Shown here: positions 29,061-37,674 of the stretch, one piece after another
How the letters are laid out: each line of letters opens with the position of its first letter
Numbering within the stretch: the first letter of the stretch is position 1
DNA from: Brevibacterium senegalense
GTDB lineage: Bacteria; Actinomycetota; Actinomycetes; Actinomycetales; Brevibacteriaceae
Reading direction: 5' to 3'
Assembly (NCBI RefSeq): GCF_000285835.1
Contig: NZ_HE978612.1
Coordinates: 1 to 57,299 of the forward strand
Length of the DNA: 57,299 nucleotides
The notes under the pieces: model-generated
Told to the model about the DNA's origin: nothing
The model's input: the letters and a program-made list of their open reading frames with translations, nothing else
The model's database searches: none
Made by a program: the position numbers and the translations under genes

Positions 29061-30050
29061 TCAGTCGAGCGCGACCTCGGCGGGGGTGTCGAAGATGCCG
29101 CCCTGGAACTCGAGGACATTGGGAGACGCGTCCGCCGGGACATCGAAGACGAGGACGCCGGAGGCGGTGTTGCCCGGGTTGATCTCCTCGAGGAGGAAGA
29201 CGTCGCCGCTCTCCGTCGTGTACAGGCTCGCCTCGGAATCCGTCGCGTACGTGTTGCCCGCGTCGTCCAGCAGCTTGACGTCGTCCTCGAAGAAGTACGT
29301 GGGCTCGGTGCCGGTGTTCTTCACCTCGACGTCGACGAGGATGTACTGGCCCTGCGCGGTGGAGTTCAGGTACTGGTCGCCCACCTGGCTGACGCCCGAC
29401 TCCACGTTCGAGACCGTGATCTCCCAGTCACCGGTGGGGACGGCGTCGCCCAGGCCGTAGGCGGCGGGTGCCTCGTCTGCGGAGTCCTCGGCCGCTTGGT
29501 CTGCGGTGTCATCCGCGTCGTCCTCGGCAGCGGCGTCCTCGTCCGCAGGCGCCTCCTCGGCGGACTGGGAGCCGGCGGCCTGGTCGGATCCGGCGGTGTC
29601 CGTCGCGGACTCGTCGCCTCCACCGCCGGCGATGCCGATGACGGTGAAGAGGGCGAGGACCGCCAGGACCCAGAACCACCAGCGCTTGAGGAGCGGTTTC
29701 TTGGGCTTGCGTCCCGGCTGGGCTGGGCCGGGCCCCTGCTGCGGGGAGGAACCCTGGGGCGGGTAGGCGCCCGGTGCCGCCGGGCCGGAGCCGTACTGCG
29801 GGGCGGCACCGTGCGGCGGGGGAGCGCCGTGCTGGGGTGCTGAGCCCTGCTGCGCGACGTACTGCTGCGGGCCGCCGTACTGGGTGCCGGAGCCGTAGGC
29901 AGGGGTGCCGTACTGCGGCGCCTGCTGGGCGGTCTGGCCCGTCTGACCGGAGTACTGTCCGGCCTGGCCCGGGTGCTGGCCCAGGTGCTGGTGGTCGGGG
30001 GCGGGGTGGCCGTGGGGTCCGGTGGACCCGGGCTGCTGAGGCTGGGACAT
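29061..30050 (-). CDS. DUF4352-domain membrane-anchored protein
   Basis: A 329-residue protein. Residues 1-115 are a disordered Pro/Gln/Gly/Tyr-rich cytosolic tail. A basic patch (KPKKPLLKRWW) and one TM (about 125-143) follow, then an acidic Ala/Asp/Glu linker (150-195), and an external DUF4352 immunoglobulin-like domain (200-329: VDVEVKNTGTEP, YFFEDDVKLLDDAG, GVLVFDVP). DUF4352 proteins are exported or anchored and their ligands are mostly unknown. It is a single gene divergent from the histidine kinase. Confidence 0.85.
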   Translation of the reverse strand: MSQPQQPGSTGPHGHPAPDHQHLGQHPGQAGQYSGQTGQTAQQAPQYGTPAYGSGTQYGGPQQYVAQQGSAPQHGAPPPHGAAPQYGSGPAAPGAYPPQGSSPQQGPGPAQPGRKPKKPLLKRWWFWVLAVLALFTVIGIAGGGGDESATDTAGSDQAAGSQSAEEAPADEDAAAEDDADDTADQAAEDSADEAPAAYGLGDAVPTGDWEITVSNVESGVSQVGDQYLNSTAQGQYILVDVEVKNTGTEPTYFFEDDVKLLDDAGNTYATDSEASLYTTESGDVFLLEEINPGNTASGVLVFDVPADASPNVLEFQGGIFDTPAEVALD

Positions 30051-30219
30051 GATGCTCCTGTGATGACGGGCTGAGGACCGTCCCTCAGCGTTGACACCAG
30101 CCTCCGTCGCAGACCGTCACCGCCGCGTCGACCGTTCGGCTCGACCGGTTCATCGAAAGGATGAAAGGGGAGTGCGGTTCCTCGGCCGAATGGCGGATTC
30201 GCATGTCCGTGGTCGTGGA

Positions 30220-30225
30220 TACGGT
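30220..30225 (+). promoter_or_regulatory. -10-like box of leaderless kinase gene
   Basis: TACGGT lies 6 nt before the GTG at 30232 with no clear Shine-Dalgarno. It favours this GTG over upstream starts. Confidence 0.35.
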
Positions 30226-30231
30226 GAGCGT

Positions 30232-31608
30232 GTGAATGAACAGGCTCCTCCTTCGGCCGACGGCTCCGCGACCGTCGCCGTCCGTCAGCGCGTGCTGCGG
30301 CATGATCGTCGACGCATCCTGCGGATCGGCGGTGATATCGCGATCGGTCTGGTCCTCTTCGTCGTCGGATGCGTCGTCGTCATGTTCGCGTCGACCGGGA
30401 TGATCGGAGCCTTCGGCGAGGACGGGGTGCTCACGAACGTGGGTGTCCTCCAGGTACTGGTCGGATGGGTGCTGTGGCTGACGGTGTTCGTGCGCACGCG
30501 CTGGCCCTGGGTGCCCGTGGTGGCCGGTGCCCTGCTGGCCCTCCTGGGTGGGGACATCGTCCTGCTGCTCATCGGGGTGTTCCAGGTCGTGGTCCGGCTG
30601 TCGCGGCGTCAGGCGTTCGTCGCGGCGTCCCTGGGCGGCGCGATCGTCGTCGCGAGTCTGGTCCGGACAGTCGCGCGCGCGCCGCAGCACAATCCGTTCT
30701 CGATCTTCTTCCTGCCGCAGGAGGCGCTCCTGCGGGGAGCGACCGCGCAGGACTTCAGCACGGACACGGCGCTGGCACTGCGCATCCTCGTCCTCGCATT
30801 GGGGGCCGCGGCACTCCTCGTCGCGGTCGGCGGCGGCTTCCTCCTGCGTCGCACTCGCCGGATGAAGGCGGTCGAAGCGGCCGCGGCTCATCAGACTCAG
30901 CGCAGCGAGGCGCTCACCGATCAGTTGGCGCGGGAGTCGGAACGGCAGATGCTGGCGCGGGAGTTGCACGACACACTGGCGCATCGGCTATCGGTCATCT
31001 CGCTGCACAGCGGTGCGCTGGAGACGTCCGCGAACGACCCGGAGACGACGGTCCGGATCGCGACGGCGCTGGGACAGGAGGCTCGCGCCTCGTTGGAGGA
31101 CGTGCGGTCACTCGTGGGCGACGTCCGCGGTGATGCGCCGGAGCGCGGCCAGCCGGCGGACTCGGGGAGGCCGCCGGCGCTCGTCTCGCTGCGGACGGTG
31201 CCGGACCTCATCGCCTCCGTCAGGGCGACCGGTGTCCCCGTCACTGCGACGCTCCTGCTGGAGGATGTCGACCGTGCGCCGGCGGTGCTGGAGAAGGCGG
31301 TCTACCGAATCGTCCAGGAGTCGCTCACGAACGTCATGAAGCACGCGCCGGGCGCAGAGGCGACGGTCGAGGTCCGCGTGAGCGCGGCGACCGGAGCACA
31401 TGTCCTCGTGACGAACCCGGTGCCCCCGAAGGCGGGCCGGGAGGAGAAGGGGCTGGCGGCCTCGGGAGCGGTGGCGGACCTCAGCGGGTCCGGTGGCGGT
31501 CGCGGGCTCATCGGGATCCGTGAGCGGGCGCAGTTGGTGGGTGGCGAGGTCTTCACCGGCGTTCACGGCGACCGCTTCGTCGTGGATGTGCGGCTGCCAC
31601 CATTCTGA
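30232..31608 (+). CDS. Sensor histidine kinase (HisKA_3 / NarL-type)
   Basis: A 458-residue membrane kinase. Five hydrophobic segments (about 26-50, 66-84, 87-112, 122-143 and 180-203) form a sensor without a large external domain. The dimerisation helix has phospho-accepting H246 in RELHDTLAHRLSVI. The ATPase domain has the N-box QESLTNVMKHA and G-box GGGRGLIGIRERA. It signals to the response regulator 32 bp downstream. Its stimulus is unknown, but membrane-embedded sensors of this build often monitor envelope stress. GTG 30232 is chosen from the -10 spacing. Confidence 0.92.
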   Translation: MNEQAPPSADGSATVAVRQRVLRHDRRRILRIGGDIAIGLVLFVVGCVVVMFASTGMIGAFGEDGVLTNVGVLQVLVGWVLWLTVFVRTRWPWVPVVAGALLALLGGDIVLLLIGVFQVVVRLSRRQAFVAASLGGAIVVASLVRTVARAPQHNPFSIFFLPQEALLRGATAQDFSTDTALALRILVLALGAAALLVAVGGGFLLRRTRRMKAVEAAAAHQTQRSEALTDQLARESERQMLARELHDTLAHRLSVISLHSGALETSANDPETTVRIATALGQEARASLEDVRSLVGDVRGDAPERGQPADSGRPPALVSLRTVPDLIASVRATGVPVTATLLLEDVDRAPAVLEKAVYRIVQESLTNVMKHAPGAEATVEVRVSAATGAHVLVTNPVPPKAGREEKGLAASGAVADLSGSGGGRGLIGIRERAQLVGGEVFTGVHGDRFVVDVRLPPF

Positions 31609-31628
31609 GCCGCGTCCGTGGTGGCACC

Positions 31629-31634
31629 TAGAGT
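31629..31634 (+). promoter_or_regulatory. -10 box of leaderless response regulator gene
   Basis: TAGAGT, 6 nt before the ATG at 31641. The regulator may thus have its own promoter besides read-through from the kinase gene. Confidence 0.45.
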
Positions 31635-31640
31635 GGGTGC

Positions 31641-32309
31641 ATGCTTCCTGATCAGACGATCCGCGTGCTCGTGGTCGACGACGACGCCATGGTGCGCGTG
31701 GGCCTGGGCGCCGTGCTGTCGTCCGCGCCGGACATCGAGGTCGTGGGTGAGGCGGGCGATGGCGCTCAGGCGATCGATGCGGCGATGCGTCACTACCCGG
31801 ATGTGGTCCTCATGGACATCCGGATGCCGGGCATGGACGGCATCGAGGCGACCAGCCGGTTGCGGAACATGCCACGCGCGCCCCAGGTCATCTCGCTCAC
31901 CAGCCTCGATACGGACGATGCGGTGTTCGGGTCGCTCGATGCGGGCGCTGCCGGCTTCGTCCTCAAGGACGTCGCGCCGCGGGAACTGTGCGACGCGGTG
32001 CGGACCGTGCACGGCGGGGACTCGTTCACCTCGGCGCGGGCGACGACCCGGCTCATCCGCTCTCGGCGACAGGGCGCGGAGTCGGCACGACGGGCGCAGG
32101 CTGCGCAGGACATCGCCCAGTTGACGGCGCGGGAGCGGGAGATCGCGCTGCTCGTGGCGGAGGGCCGCGGCAACCGGGAGATCGCAGAGGCGATCTACCT
32201 CAGCGAGGCGACCGTGAAATCTCACATCCTGCGGATCACCGCGAAGCTCGACGCCCCCAACCGGGTGGGCATCGCCGTGACGGTGGCGCTGGCAGGCCTG
32301 CTGGTCTGA
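31641..32309 (+). CDS. NarL/LuxR-type response regulator
   Basis: A 222-residue two-domain regulator. The receiver has the acidic pocket D13-D15, phospho-acceptor D59 in VVLMDIRMPGMDG, and conserved Lys in AGFVLKDVAP. The C-terminal LuxR helix-turn-helix has LTAREREIALLVAEGRGNREIAEAIYLSEATVKSHI. It pairs with the kinase directly upstream. Targets are unknown. Confidence 0.95.
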   Translation: MLPDQTIRVLVVDDDAMVRVGLGAVLSSAPDIEVVGEAGDGAQAIDAAMRHYPDVVLMDIRMPGMDGIEATSRLRNMPRAPQVISLTSLDTDDAVFGSLDAGAAGFVLKDVAPRELCDAVRTVHGGDSFTSARATTRLIRSRRQGAESARRAQAAQDIAQLTAREREIALLVAEGRGNREIAEAIYLSEATVKSHILRITAKLDAPNRVGIAVTVALAGLLV

Positions 32310-32409
32310 GCCTTCCTGCCCGGGCGATGGAACCGGTCCAGGACGACGAGGTCGGATGGGGACTGCGCACGACCTATCGCTGGGGCACTCAGGCGCGCAC
32401 ACTGGAGGC

Positions 32410-33333
32410 ATGACTCAGCTCACACCGCACATCTGGTGCAACCGCACAGCAGAAGAAGCCGCTGACCTTTACTCCCGCTCGTTCCGGCAGGTGCGTGAGA
32501 TCGCCCGGTCGCACTACCCCACGGAGGATCTGCCGGACTTCCAGAAGTCCTTCGCCGGTCAGGTGGTGTCTCTGGAATTGGAGGTCCACGGTTGTCCGGT
32601 GGGTTTCATCAACGCCGATGACACCTTCCGCCCCAACCCCGCTGCGGGTTTCATGGTCCACATCAGCACGGCGCACGTCGACGATCCCACCGCCTACATC
32701 GACGAGATCCACGACCAGCTCATCGACGGCGGGACCGCGCTCATGCCCCTGGGCGAGTACCCGTTCTCGCCGCGCTACGCGTGGATCGAGGATCGCCTCG
32801 GGGTGAGTTGGCAGCTGTTCGTCTCGCCTGACGACGCGCCGCCGCGTCCATTCCTTGTGCCCGCGCTGCTGTTCAGCGGGCAGGCGCAGAACCGCTGCGC
32901 TGAGGCCGTCGTCACCTACACGTCCCTCTTCCCCGGGGCAGAGGCCGGCGCCGTCGCCACCTACCCCGAGCCGACGGGACCCGCCCGTGCCGGTGACGTC
33001 ATGTTCTCCGAGATGCGGCTGGGCCCGGAAGGGGACGACCCCACCCGGGAGCCCTGGGTCACGGCGATGGACTCCGGGGTCGAGCAGCCCTTCACCTTCA
33101 CTGAATGGTTCTCGCTCATGGTGCGCGTCCGCGATCAGGAGGAGATCGACCGGCTGTGGGACGTGCTGTCCACGGTGCCGGAGAAGGAGGCGTGCGGCTG
33201 GTGCTGCGATGAGTACGGGGTCAGCTGGCAGATCGTGCCGGAGGACATCGACGCGATCATGGAGATCCCGGGCGCGCATCAGCGCATGCTGCAGATGAAG
33301 AAGCTCGACATCGCAGCGTTGCGCGGGGAGTGA
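32410..33333 (+). CDS. Double PhnB-like (VOC superfamily) protein
   Basis: A 307-residue protein of two tandem PhnB-type glyoxalase-fold modules. Module 1 is about 1-145 (TPHIWCNRTAEEAADLYS ... RYAWIEDRLGVSWQLF) and module 2 about 150-300 (PALLFSGQAQNRCAEAVVTY ... CDEYGVSWQIVPED). PhnB-like proteins are related to bleomycin-resistance and methyltransferase-like VOC members; the activity here is unknown. The ATG at 32410 is used because homology begins there. A CACACT box lies 6 nt before it, and GGAGG is too close to act as a ribosome site. Confidence 0.85.
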   Translation: MTQLTPHIWCNRTAEEAADLYSRSFRQVREIARSHYPTEDLPDFQKSFAGQVVSLELEVHGCPVGFINADDTFRPNPAAGFMVHISTAHVDDPTAYIDEIHDQLIDGGTALMPLGEYPFSPRYAWIEDRLGVSWQLFVSPDDAPPRPFLVPALLFSGQAQNRCAEAVVTYTSLFPGAEAGAVATYPEPTGPARAGDVMFSEMRLGPEGDDPTREPWVTAMDSGVEQPFTFTEWFSLMVRVRDQEEIDRLWDVLSTVPEKEACGWCCDEYGVSWQIVPEDIDAIMEIPGAHQRMLQMKKLDIAALRGE

Positions 33334-33409
33334 ATCAGCAGGCTCGCTCCGAGAGTCCTTCCAGTTTCAACTCGTAGGATCGAGGACACCCGATCGGAGG
33401 AATGCGTCG

Positions 33410-34570
33410 ATGGCTCGTCATCCCTGGCACCGTCTGTGGCGGCAGATGTGCTCCACCAGACTGCCCTCCTACCGCGTCCTGGTGCCCGATTCGGTGAGCG
33501 ACAGCGTCCTGCGCGCCTGGGAGGCGCGCGGCTACGAGTTCTCCGCTTCGCGCCAGGGCACGACGAAGGTCCGCCAGCTGAGTGCACCGGGTGAATCCCG
33601 GAACCTGTTCCGCTCCAGCATGTACTTCCGCGGGCTCACCGGCGCCGGAGTCGCGACCACCGGCACAGTGGGTGCCGGCACGCTGGGGATCTCCGCACTG
33701 GTGGGCGATCTGTTCGCCACAGGTGCTGTCACCACCGGCGTGCTCGCGGTGGCCACCGGCATCACGGGAGCGGTGACCGGTCGGAAGTATCTGAAGGACC
33801 CCAAGCGGCTGAAGAGGAGGGACCGGGAGAGCGCACGCGGCGCCCGCTGGATCACCCCGCAGTCACTGGGATTCGTGCCGGGTGTCAAGAACGGACAGGA
33901 CACGGACGAGCAGCGCCTCTTCCACCTGGCCGTCATGCTGGCGACCCGGATCGCCGCGACCCGGGCGTGGACACACCCGGTTCTGGCCGACCATGTGGCG
34001 CGCGTGGACCTGGACGACATGGTCGCGGGCGTGGGTGTGCGGCTCGTCGAACTGGCGCAGGTGCGCCTGGAACTGGACGACATGCGAGGCGGGACAGAGT
34101 CCGCCCGCGTGAACGCGTACTTGACTCGACTGGCGGAGGCGTTCGAGTCCGTGGCCGACCGGGTCATGGCGATGCACGAGTACCTCGAGCATCTGCGGGC
34201 ACTGGACCAGCAGCTCATCGCGCTCGATCACTCGGAGCGCACGCGCGCGATGGGGGAGCGGGTCCTCGACATCGTGTCCCGGACGGCCGGCGACGACACC
34301 GTGGGCGCGCAGTTCCGCGACCTCAACCTGGAGGCGGAATCGCACGCGGAGTCGATCGCGCGTCTGCTGGCGGACCTCGACCACACAGCCGAGGAGTTCG
34401 ACGATCTGGACGCGCAGATCCAGAAGGCGGAGGAAGCCGGGGCGCAGGAGGGTTCCGCCGATCGCCCGCAGCCGGCCGCCCTCACCGCCGAGGCCGACCC
34501 CGCCGCCCGCATCGAGCAGTTCCTGGACCGCAAGCGGGAATCGCCGCGGAACGAACCGCACGACGGGTGA
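33410..34570 (+). CDS. Hypothetical membrane protein with C-terminal coiled coil
   Basis: A 386-residue protein I do not recognise. The basic N-terminus (HPWHRLWRQMCSTRLPSYR) leads into a small globular part. Two Gly/Ala/Thr-rich hydrophobic segments follow (about 74-98 and 100-121) that look like a glycine-zipper hairpin. A long mostly helical region (about 160-365) contains heptad-like stretches such as AESIARLLADLDHTAEEFDDLDAQIQKAEEA. The last part is acidic and charged. A TAGGAT box (33375-33380) and GGAGG 9 nt before the ATG mark its own promoter and start. It is monocistronic, and a hairpin follows. Confidence 0.6.
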   Translation: MARHPWHRLWRQMCSTRLPSYRVLVPDSVSDSVLRAWEARGYEFSASRQGTTKVRQLSAPGESRNLFRSSMYFRGLTGAGVATTGTVGAGTLGISALVGDLFATGAVTTGVLAVATGITGAVTGRKYLKDPKRLKRRDRESARGARWITPQSLGFVPGVKNGQDTDEQRLFHLAVMLATRIAATRAWTHPVLADHVARVDLDDMVAGVGVRLVELAQVRLELDDMRGGTESARVNAYLTRLAEAFESVADRVMAMHEYLEHLRALDQQLIALDHSERTRAMGERVLDIVSRTAGDDTVGAQFRDLNLEAESHAESIARLLADLDHTAEEFDDLDAQIQKAEEAGAQEGSADRPQPAALTAEADPAARIEQFLDRKRESPRNEPHDG

Positions 34571-34582
34571 CACCCAACGGAT

Positions 34583-34604
34583 CCTGCCCTCGTCCGTGGG
34601 CAGG
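34583..34604. terminator. Short hairpin terminator
   Basis: A 7-bp stem CCTGCCC/GGGCAGG with an 8-nt loop, just after the gene ending at 34570. Confidence 0.5.
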
Positions 34605-34631
34605 GTCGTCCTCTTGAGCGTGCGCCGGTCC

Positions 34632-34637
34632 TAGACT
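34632..34637 (+). promoter_or_regulatory. -10 box of leaderless dipeptidase gene
   Basis: TAGACT, 7 nt before the ATG at 34645. Confidence 0.5.
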
Positions 34638-34644
34638 CAGGGGC

Positions 34645-35943
34645 ATGTCTGCACCGACGCCTCCGATCCCTGTCCTGGACTGCCACAACGACCTGCCGTT
34701 CGCGCTGCGGGACCGGGCGGGTTACAGCGTCGACGGGTTGGATTGCCGGCGCGAGGAGTTCCACACCGACCTCGTGCGGCTGCGTGAGGGAGGCGTGGGT
34801 GCGCAGTTCTGGTCTGCGTGGGTCCCGTCCTCCATCCCGCAGGAGGACGCGGTCGTCGCGACCGTGCAGCAGATCGACGCGATCCACCGGCTCGAGGCCG
34901 CCTACCCCGATGCGCTGCACACGGCCCGCACGGCCGCTGACATCGAATCCGCGCTCGCAGCGGGTCGGATCGCGAGTCTCATCGGCCTGGAGGGCGGGCA
35001 GTCGATCGCGAACTCCCTGGCCGTCCTGCGCCAGATGTTCCAGCTGGGCGCTCGCTACATGACGCTCACGCACAACGACGACCTGGACTGGGCGACCGCG
35101 GCCACCGGCGCGCACGAGGCGCAGGCGGAGGTCGACGGGCTGCCGGGCGCGCCCGGCGGGCGCTCGCCGCGCGGACTCACGGACGAGGGACTGGCGGTCG
35201 TGGCGGAGATGAACCGGCTGGGGATGATCGTCGATCTCTCGCACACGAACGAGCAGACCCAGGTGGACGCGCTCGCCGCATCCCGGGTGCCCACCCTCTT
35301 CACGCACTCGTCCGTGCAGGCGGTGAACCCTCACCCGCGCAACGTGACCGACCGGGTGCTGGAGCGGATCGCTGCGACGGACTCCGTCCTGGGGCTCACA
35401 TTCGTGCCCGCGTTCGTGTCGCCGGAGCTGCTGGAGTGGACGCAGGAGCGCGCGCGGGTCCGGATCGACCTGGGCATCGACGATCCCACGCAGCCTCTCC
35501 GCCTCACCCGGCCATACCACATGCCGCGGGCGCCCCGACCCGGTCAGTCGTGCGAGGAGGTGCGGATCGACAACGCGCAGAACCACGTCGACTACGCCTA
35601 CGGCGATTCCGAGGCCGAGGCCTCCCCGTCCGCGGCCGCCGGACTGGCGGCGTGGGAGGAGGCCCATCCCCAGCCGCGTGCCACGCTGGACCAGGTCGTC
35701 GCGCACCTGGAGGCCGCGCGCGAGGCCGTGGGCATCACCCGGATCGGGCTGGGTGGGGACTACGACGGGACGTCGAGTCTGCCCGACGGGCTGGAGGATG
35801 TGTCCCGGTACCAGGACCTGCTGCACACCCTGTCCGACCGAGGGTGGTCACGCGACGACCTCGAAGCGGTGGCGCACCGGAACGTCCTGCGCGTCATGCG
35901 CGCGGTGGAGGACGGAGCAGACACACAGCCGGAGGTCGACTGA
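34645..35943 (+). CDS. Membrane-dipeptidase-like peptidase (M19)
   Basis: A 432-residue zinc dipeptidase of the renal dipeptidase family. The metal ligands H14 and D16 are in LDCHNDLP, the bridging Glu is in IGLEGGQSI, and further His ligands are in TLTHND and DLSHTNE. GLGGDYDG near the end is the family's C-terminal signature. Members hydrolyse dipeptides, including Cys-Gly released from glutathione, and D-amino-acid dipeptides. No signal peptide is present, so it acts in the cytosol. A gamma-glutamyltransferase remnant lies directly downstream, which fits a former peptide/thiol-degradation pair. Confidence 0.92.
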   Translation: MSAPTPPIPVLDCHNDLPFALRDRAGYSVDGLDCRREEFHTDLVRLREGGVGAQFWSAWVPSSIPQEDAVVATVQQIDAIHRLEAAYPDALHTARTAADIESALAAGRIASLIGLEGGQSIANSLAVLRQMFQLGARYMTLTHNDDLDWATAATGAHEAQAEVDGLPGAPGGRSPRGLTDEGLAVVAEMNRLGMIVDLSHTNEQTQVDALAASRVPTLFTHSSVQAVNPHPRNVTDRVLERIAATDSVLGLTFVPAFVSPELLEWTQERARVRIDLGIDDPTQPLRLTRPYHMPRAPRPGQSCEEVRIDNAQNHVDYAYGDSEAEASPSAAAGLAAWEEAHPQPRATLDQVVAHLEAAREAVGITRIGLGGDYDGTSSLPDGLEDVSRYQDLLHTLSDRGWSRDDLEAVAHRNVLRVMRAVEDGADTQPEVD

Positions 35944-35958
35944 CGGCGGCTGTCGACG

Positions 35959-36770
35959 AAGCCCCGGCTCGTCAATCACCCCGGCACTGTGACAGAGCAG
36001 AACGCGCAGGCCGGCGTGACCGGGTCGATCCCCATGCGCGGCCCCCTGGCGGCGCTGACGGTCCCGGGCGCAGTCGACGGGTGGCGGGAGGCGCACGAGC
36101 GGTACGGACGCCTGCCGTGGGCAGACCTGTTCGAGGACGCGATCCTGCTGGCGGAGAACGGCGTGGCCGTCTCCCGGTCGCTTGCGGACGACTTCGCGCA
36201 GTATTGCGCGCAGTGGGTCGAGCCGATCAGCACCGCGTACCGGGGGGGAAACAGGTCTACCAGTTGCCCCCGGCCACCCAGGGAATCGCCGCCCTGCAGA
36301 TCCTCAACCTGCTGGAGGGCTTCGACTTCAGTCGGATCCCGGAGGGCGGCGCGGACTACCACCACGTCATCGTCGAAGCGGTGAAGCTCGCATTCGCCGA
36401 TCGTGACGAGTGGCTGAGCGATCCCGCGTTCGTCGACATCCCGCTGGAGAAGCTGCTGGCCCAGGACTACGCGGACGAACGGCGACAGCTCATCGACCGC
36501 GCGGTCGCAATGGACGGCACGGCGGTGGAGTCTGGCGTGCGCCGCGGAGACGAGGCGGAGCGTACGGCGCCCACCGGCGACACGGTCTACTTCGCCGCGG
36601 CGGACGCAGACGGCCTCATGGTGTCGATCATCCAGTCGCCGCACCACGATTTCAGGTCCGGCATCATCGCCGGTGAGACGGGTGTGATCCCGCAGAACCG
36701 TGGATCGTTCTTCTCCTTGGACGGCACGCACCCCCATGCGCTGGAGCCGGGGGAGAAGACGTTCCACAGG
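35959..36770 (+). pseudogene. Gamma-glutamyltransferase, decayed
   Basis: Two reading frames together encode the middle of a gamma-glutamyltransferase. The first (to about 36244) has RGPLAALTVPGAVDGWREAH and LFEDAILLAENGVAVS. After a slip at the run of seven G (36242-36248), the other frame has QLPPATQGIAALQILNLLEG, VEAVKLAFADRDEWLSDP, and GDTVYF with the nucleophile Thr of the small subunit. The N-terminal region of roughly 100 or more residues is missing, and homology ends at EKTFHR without the C-terminus. With a truncation at each end and a frameshift it cannot give active enzyme. It lies between the M19 gene and the GntR operator. Confidence 0.85.
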
Positions 36771-36911
36771 GTGAGATGTGTCGGACGTGCGGCATCCCGC
36801 ACCGCAACTGACCGCAGTGGGCGGCCACGCCGAATGGCGGTGAGACTCCGTTGGCCCGGCAGGCAGCCCGCCTGGGTCGATGTTTCAGCTGGGTTCAACC
36901 GGCGGATCAAA

Positions 36912-36959
36912 TGTCATGACAAACCGATTGTTGCCATGATCACAATGTGTGACTATGCT
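36912..36959 (+). promoter_or_regulatory. Promoter and operator of the GntR operon
   Basis: TTGCCA (36931-36936), a 17-bp spacer and TATGCT (36954-36959) form the best -35/-10 pair in the window. It stands 7 nt from the ATG, so the message is leaderless. The palindrome TGTCATGACA (36912-36921) and the inverted pair ATTGT-N10-ACAAT (36927-36946), which spans the -35, are likely autoregulatory GntR sites. Confidence 0.65.
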
Positions 36960-36966
36960 CACGCGC

Positions 36967-37674
36967 ATGGTGAAGGCGAAGCACGTCGAGATCCGCGAGT
37001 GGATCGAGCAGGAGATCCACAGCGGTCGCCTGGTCGTGGGCGATCGCCTGCCGACCGAGCGTGAACTCATGGAGCGGTTCGACGTGAGCCGCAATCCCGT
37101 CCAGACTGCGATGACGAAGCTCGTCGAGACTGGGCTGGTGCGCCGCAAGCGGGGTTCCGGCACTGTCGTCGCTTCCACCGGTCTGCGCAGCAGCCTGCTC
37201 CGATTCCTGCACGCCTCGACCGAGGGGCCGGAGATCGAGGGGCTCCATCGCGTCATTGGAACCCGGGTGCTCGCCGCTGAGGCTCATCCACTGGCGGCCG
37301 ACCTGTTTCCGGACGGCACTCCCGTCGTGGAACTGGTGCGGATCAAACTGGGCGGTCACGGTGACGGCATCGTCGTCGAGCGCTGCGTCATCGACCTCAT
37401 GCTCGCTCCGAACATCCTCAACGAGGACCTGGCCACCCTCACCACCGCCGCGTACTACACCTCGCTGGGCATCGACCAGCTCCACTCCACGAGCGTCCTC
37501 TCTGCCACACACCTGTCGGCCGACGACGCTCAGCACCTCGACATCGAGACGAAGACACCCGTCGTCCGGCAGGTGCGCACACTCCACACCGGAAACGGCC
37601 GACCGGTCGAGCGGCTGGAGATGTTCTTCCACCCCACCAAACTCACACTGGAGGTCACGCAGATTGAGCGCTGA
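36967..37674 (+). CDS. GntR-family regulator with UTRA domain (HutC-like)
   Basis: A 235-residue repressor-type protein. Residues 1-70 form the winged helix-turn-helix (LPTERELMERFDVSRNPVQTAMTKLVETGLVRRKRGSGTVV). Residues 90-232 form a UTRA ligand domain with the PVVELVRIKL strand and the terminal PVERLEMFFHPTKLTL. It is the first gene of a four-gene operon and overlaps the next by 11 bp. It probably represses the operon until the transported amine or amino acid binds. The ATG at 36967 is set by the promoter. Confidence 0.9.
   Translation: MVKAKHVEIREWIEQEIHSGRLVVGDRLPTERELMERFDVSRNPVQTAMTKLVETGLVRRKRGSGTVVASTGLRSSLLRFLHASTEGPEIEGLHRVIGTRVLAAEAHPLAADLFPDGTPVVELVRIKLGGHGDGIVVERCVIDLMLAPNILNEDLATLTTAAYYTSLGIDQLHSTSVLSATHLSADDAQHLDIETKTPVVRQVRTLHTGNGRPVERLEMFFHPTKLTLEVTQIER

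Noticed and set aside
36785..37064. Continuation of the GGT frame toward the GntR gene
   Set aside because: Similarity to gamma-glutamyltransferase ends near 36770; the rest is promoter DNA and an alternate frame of GntR.
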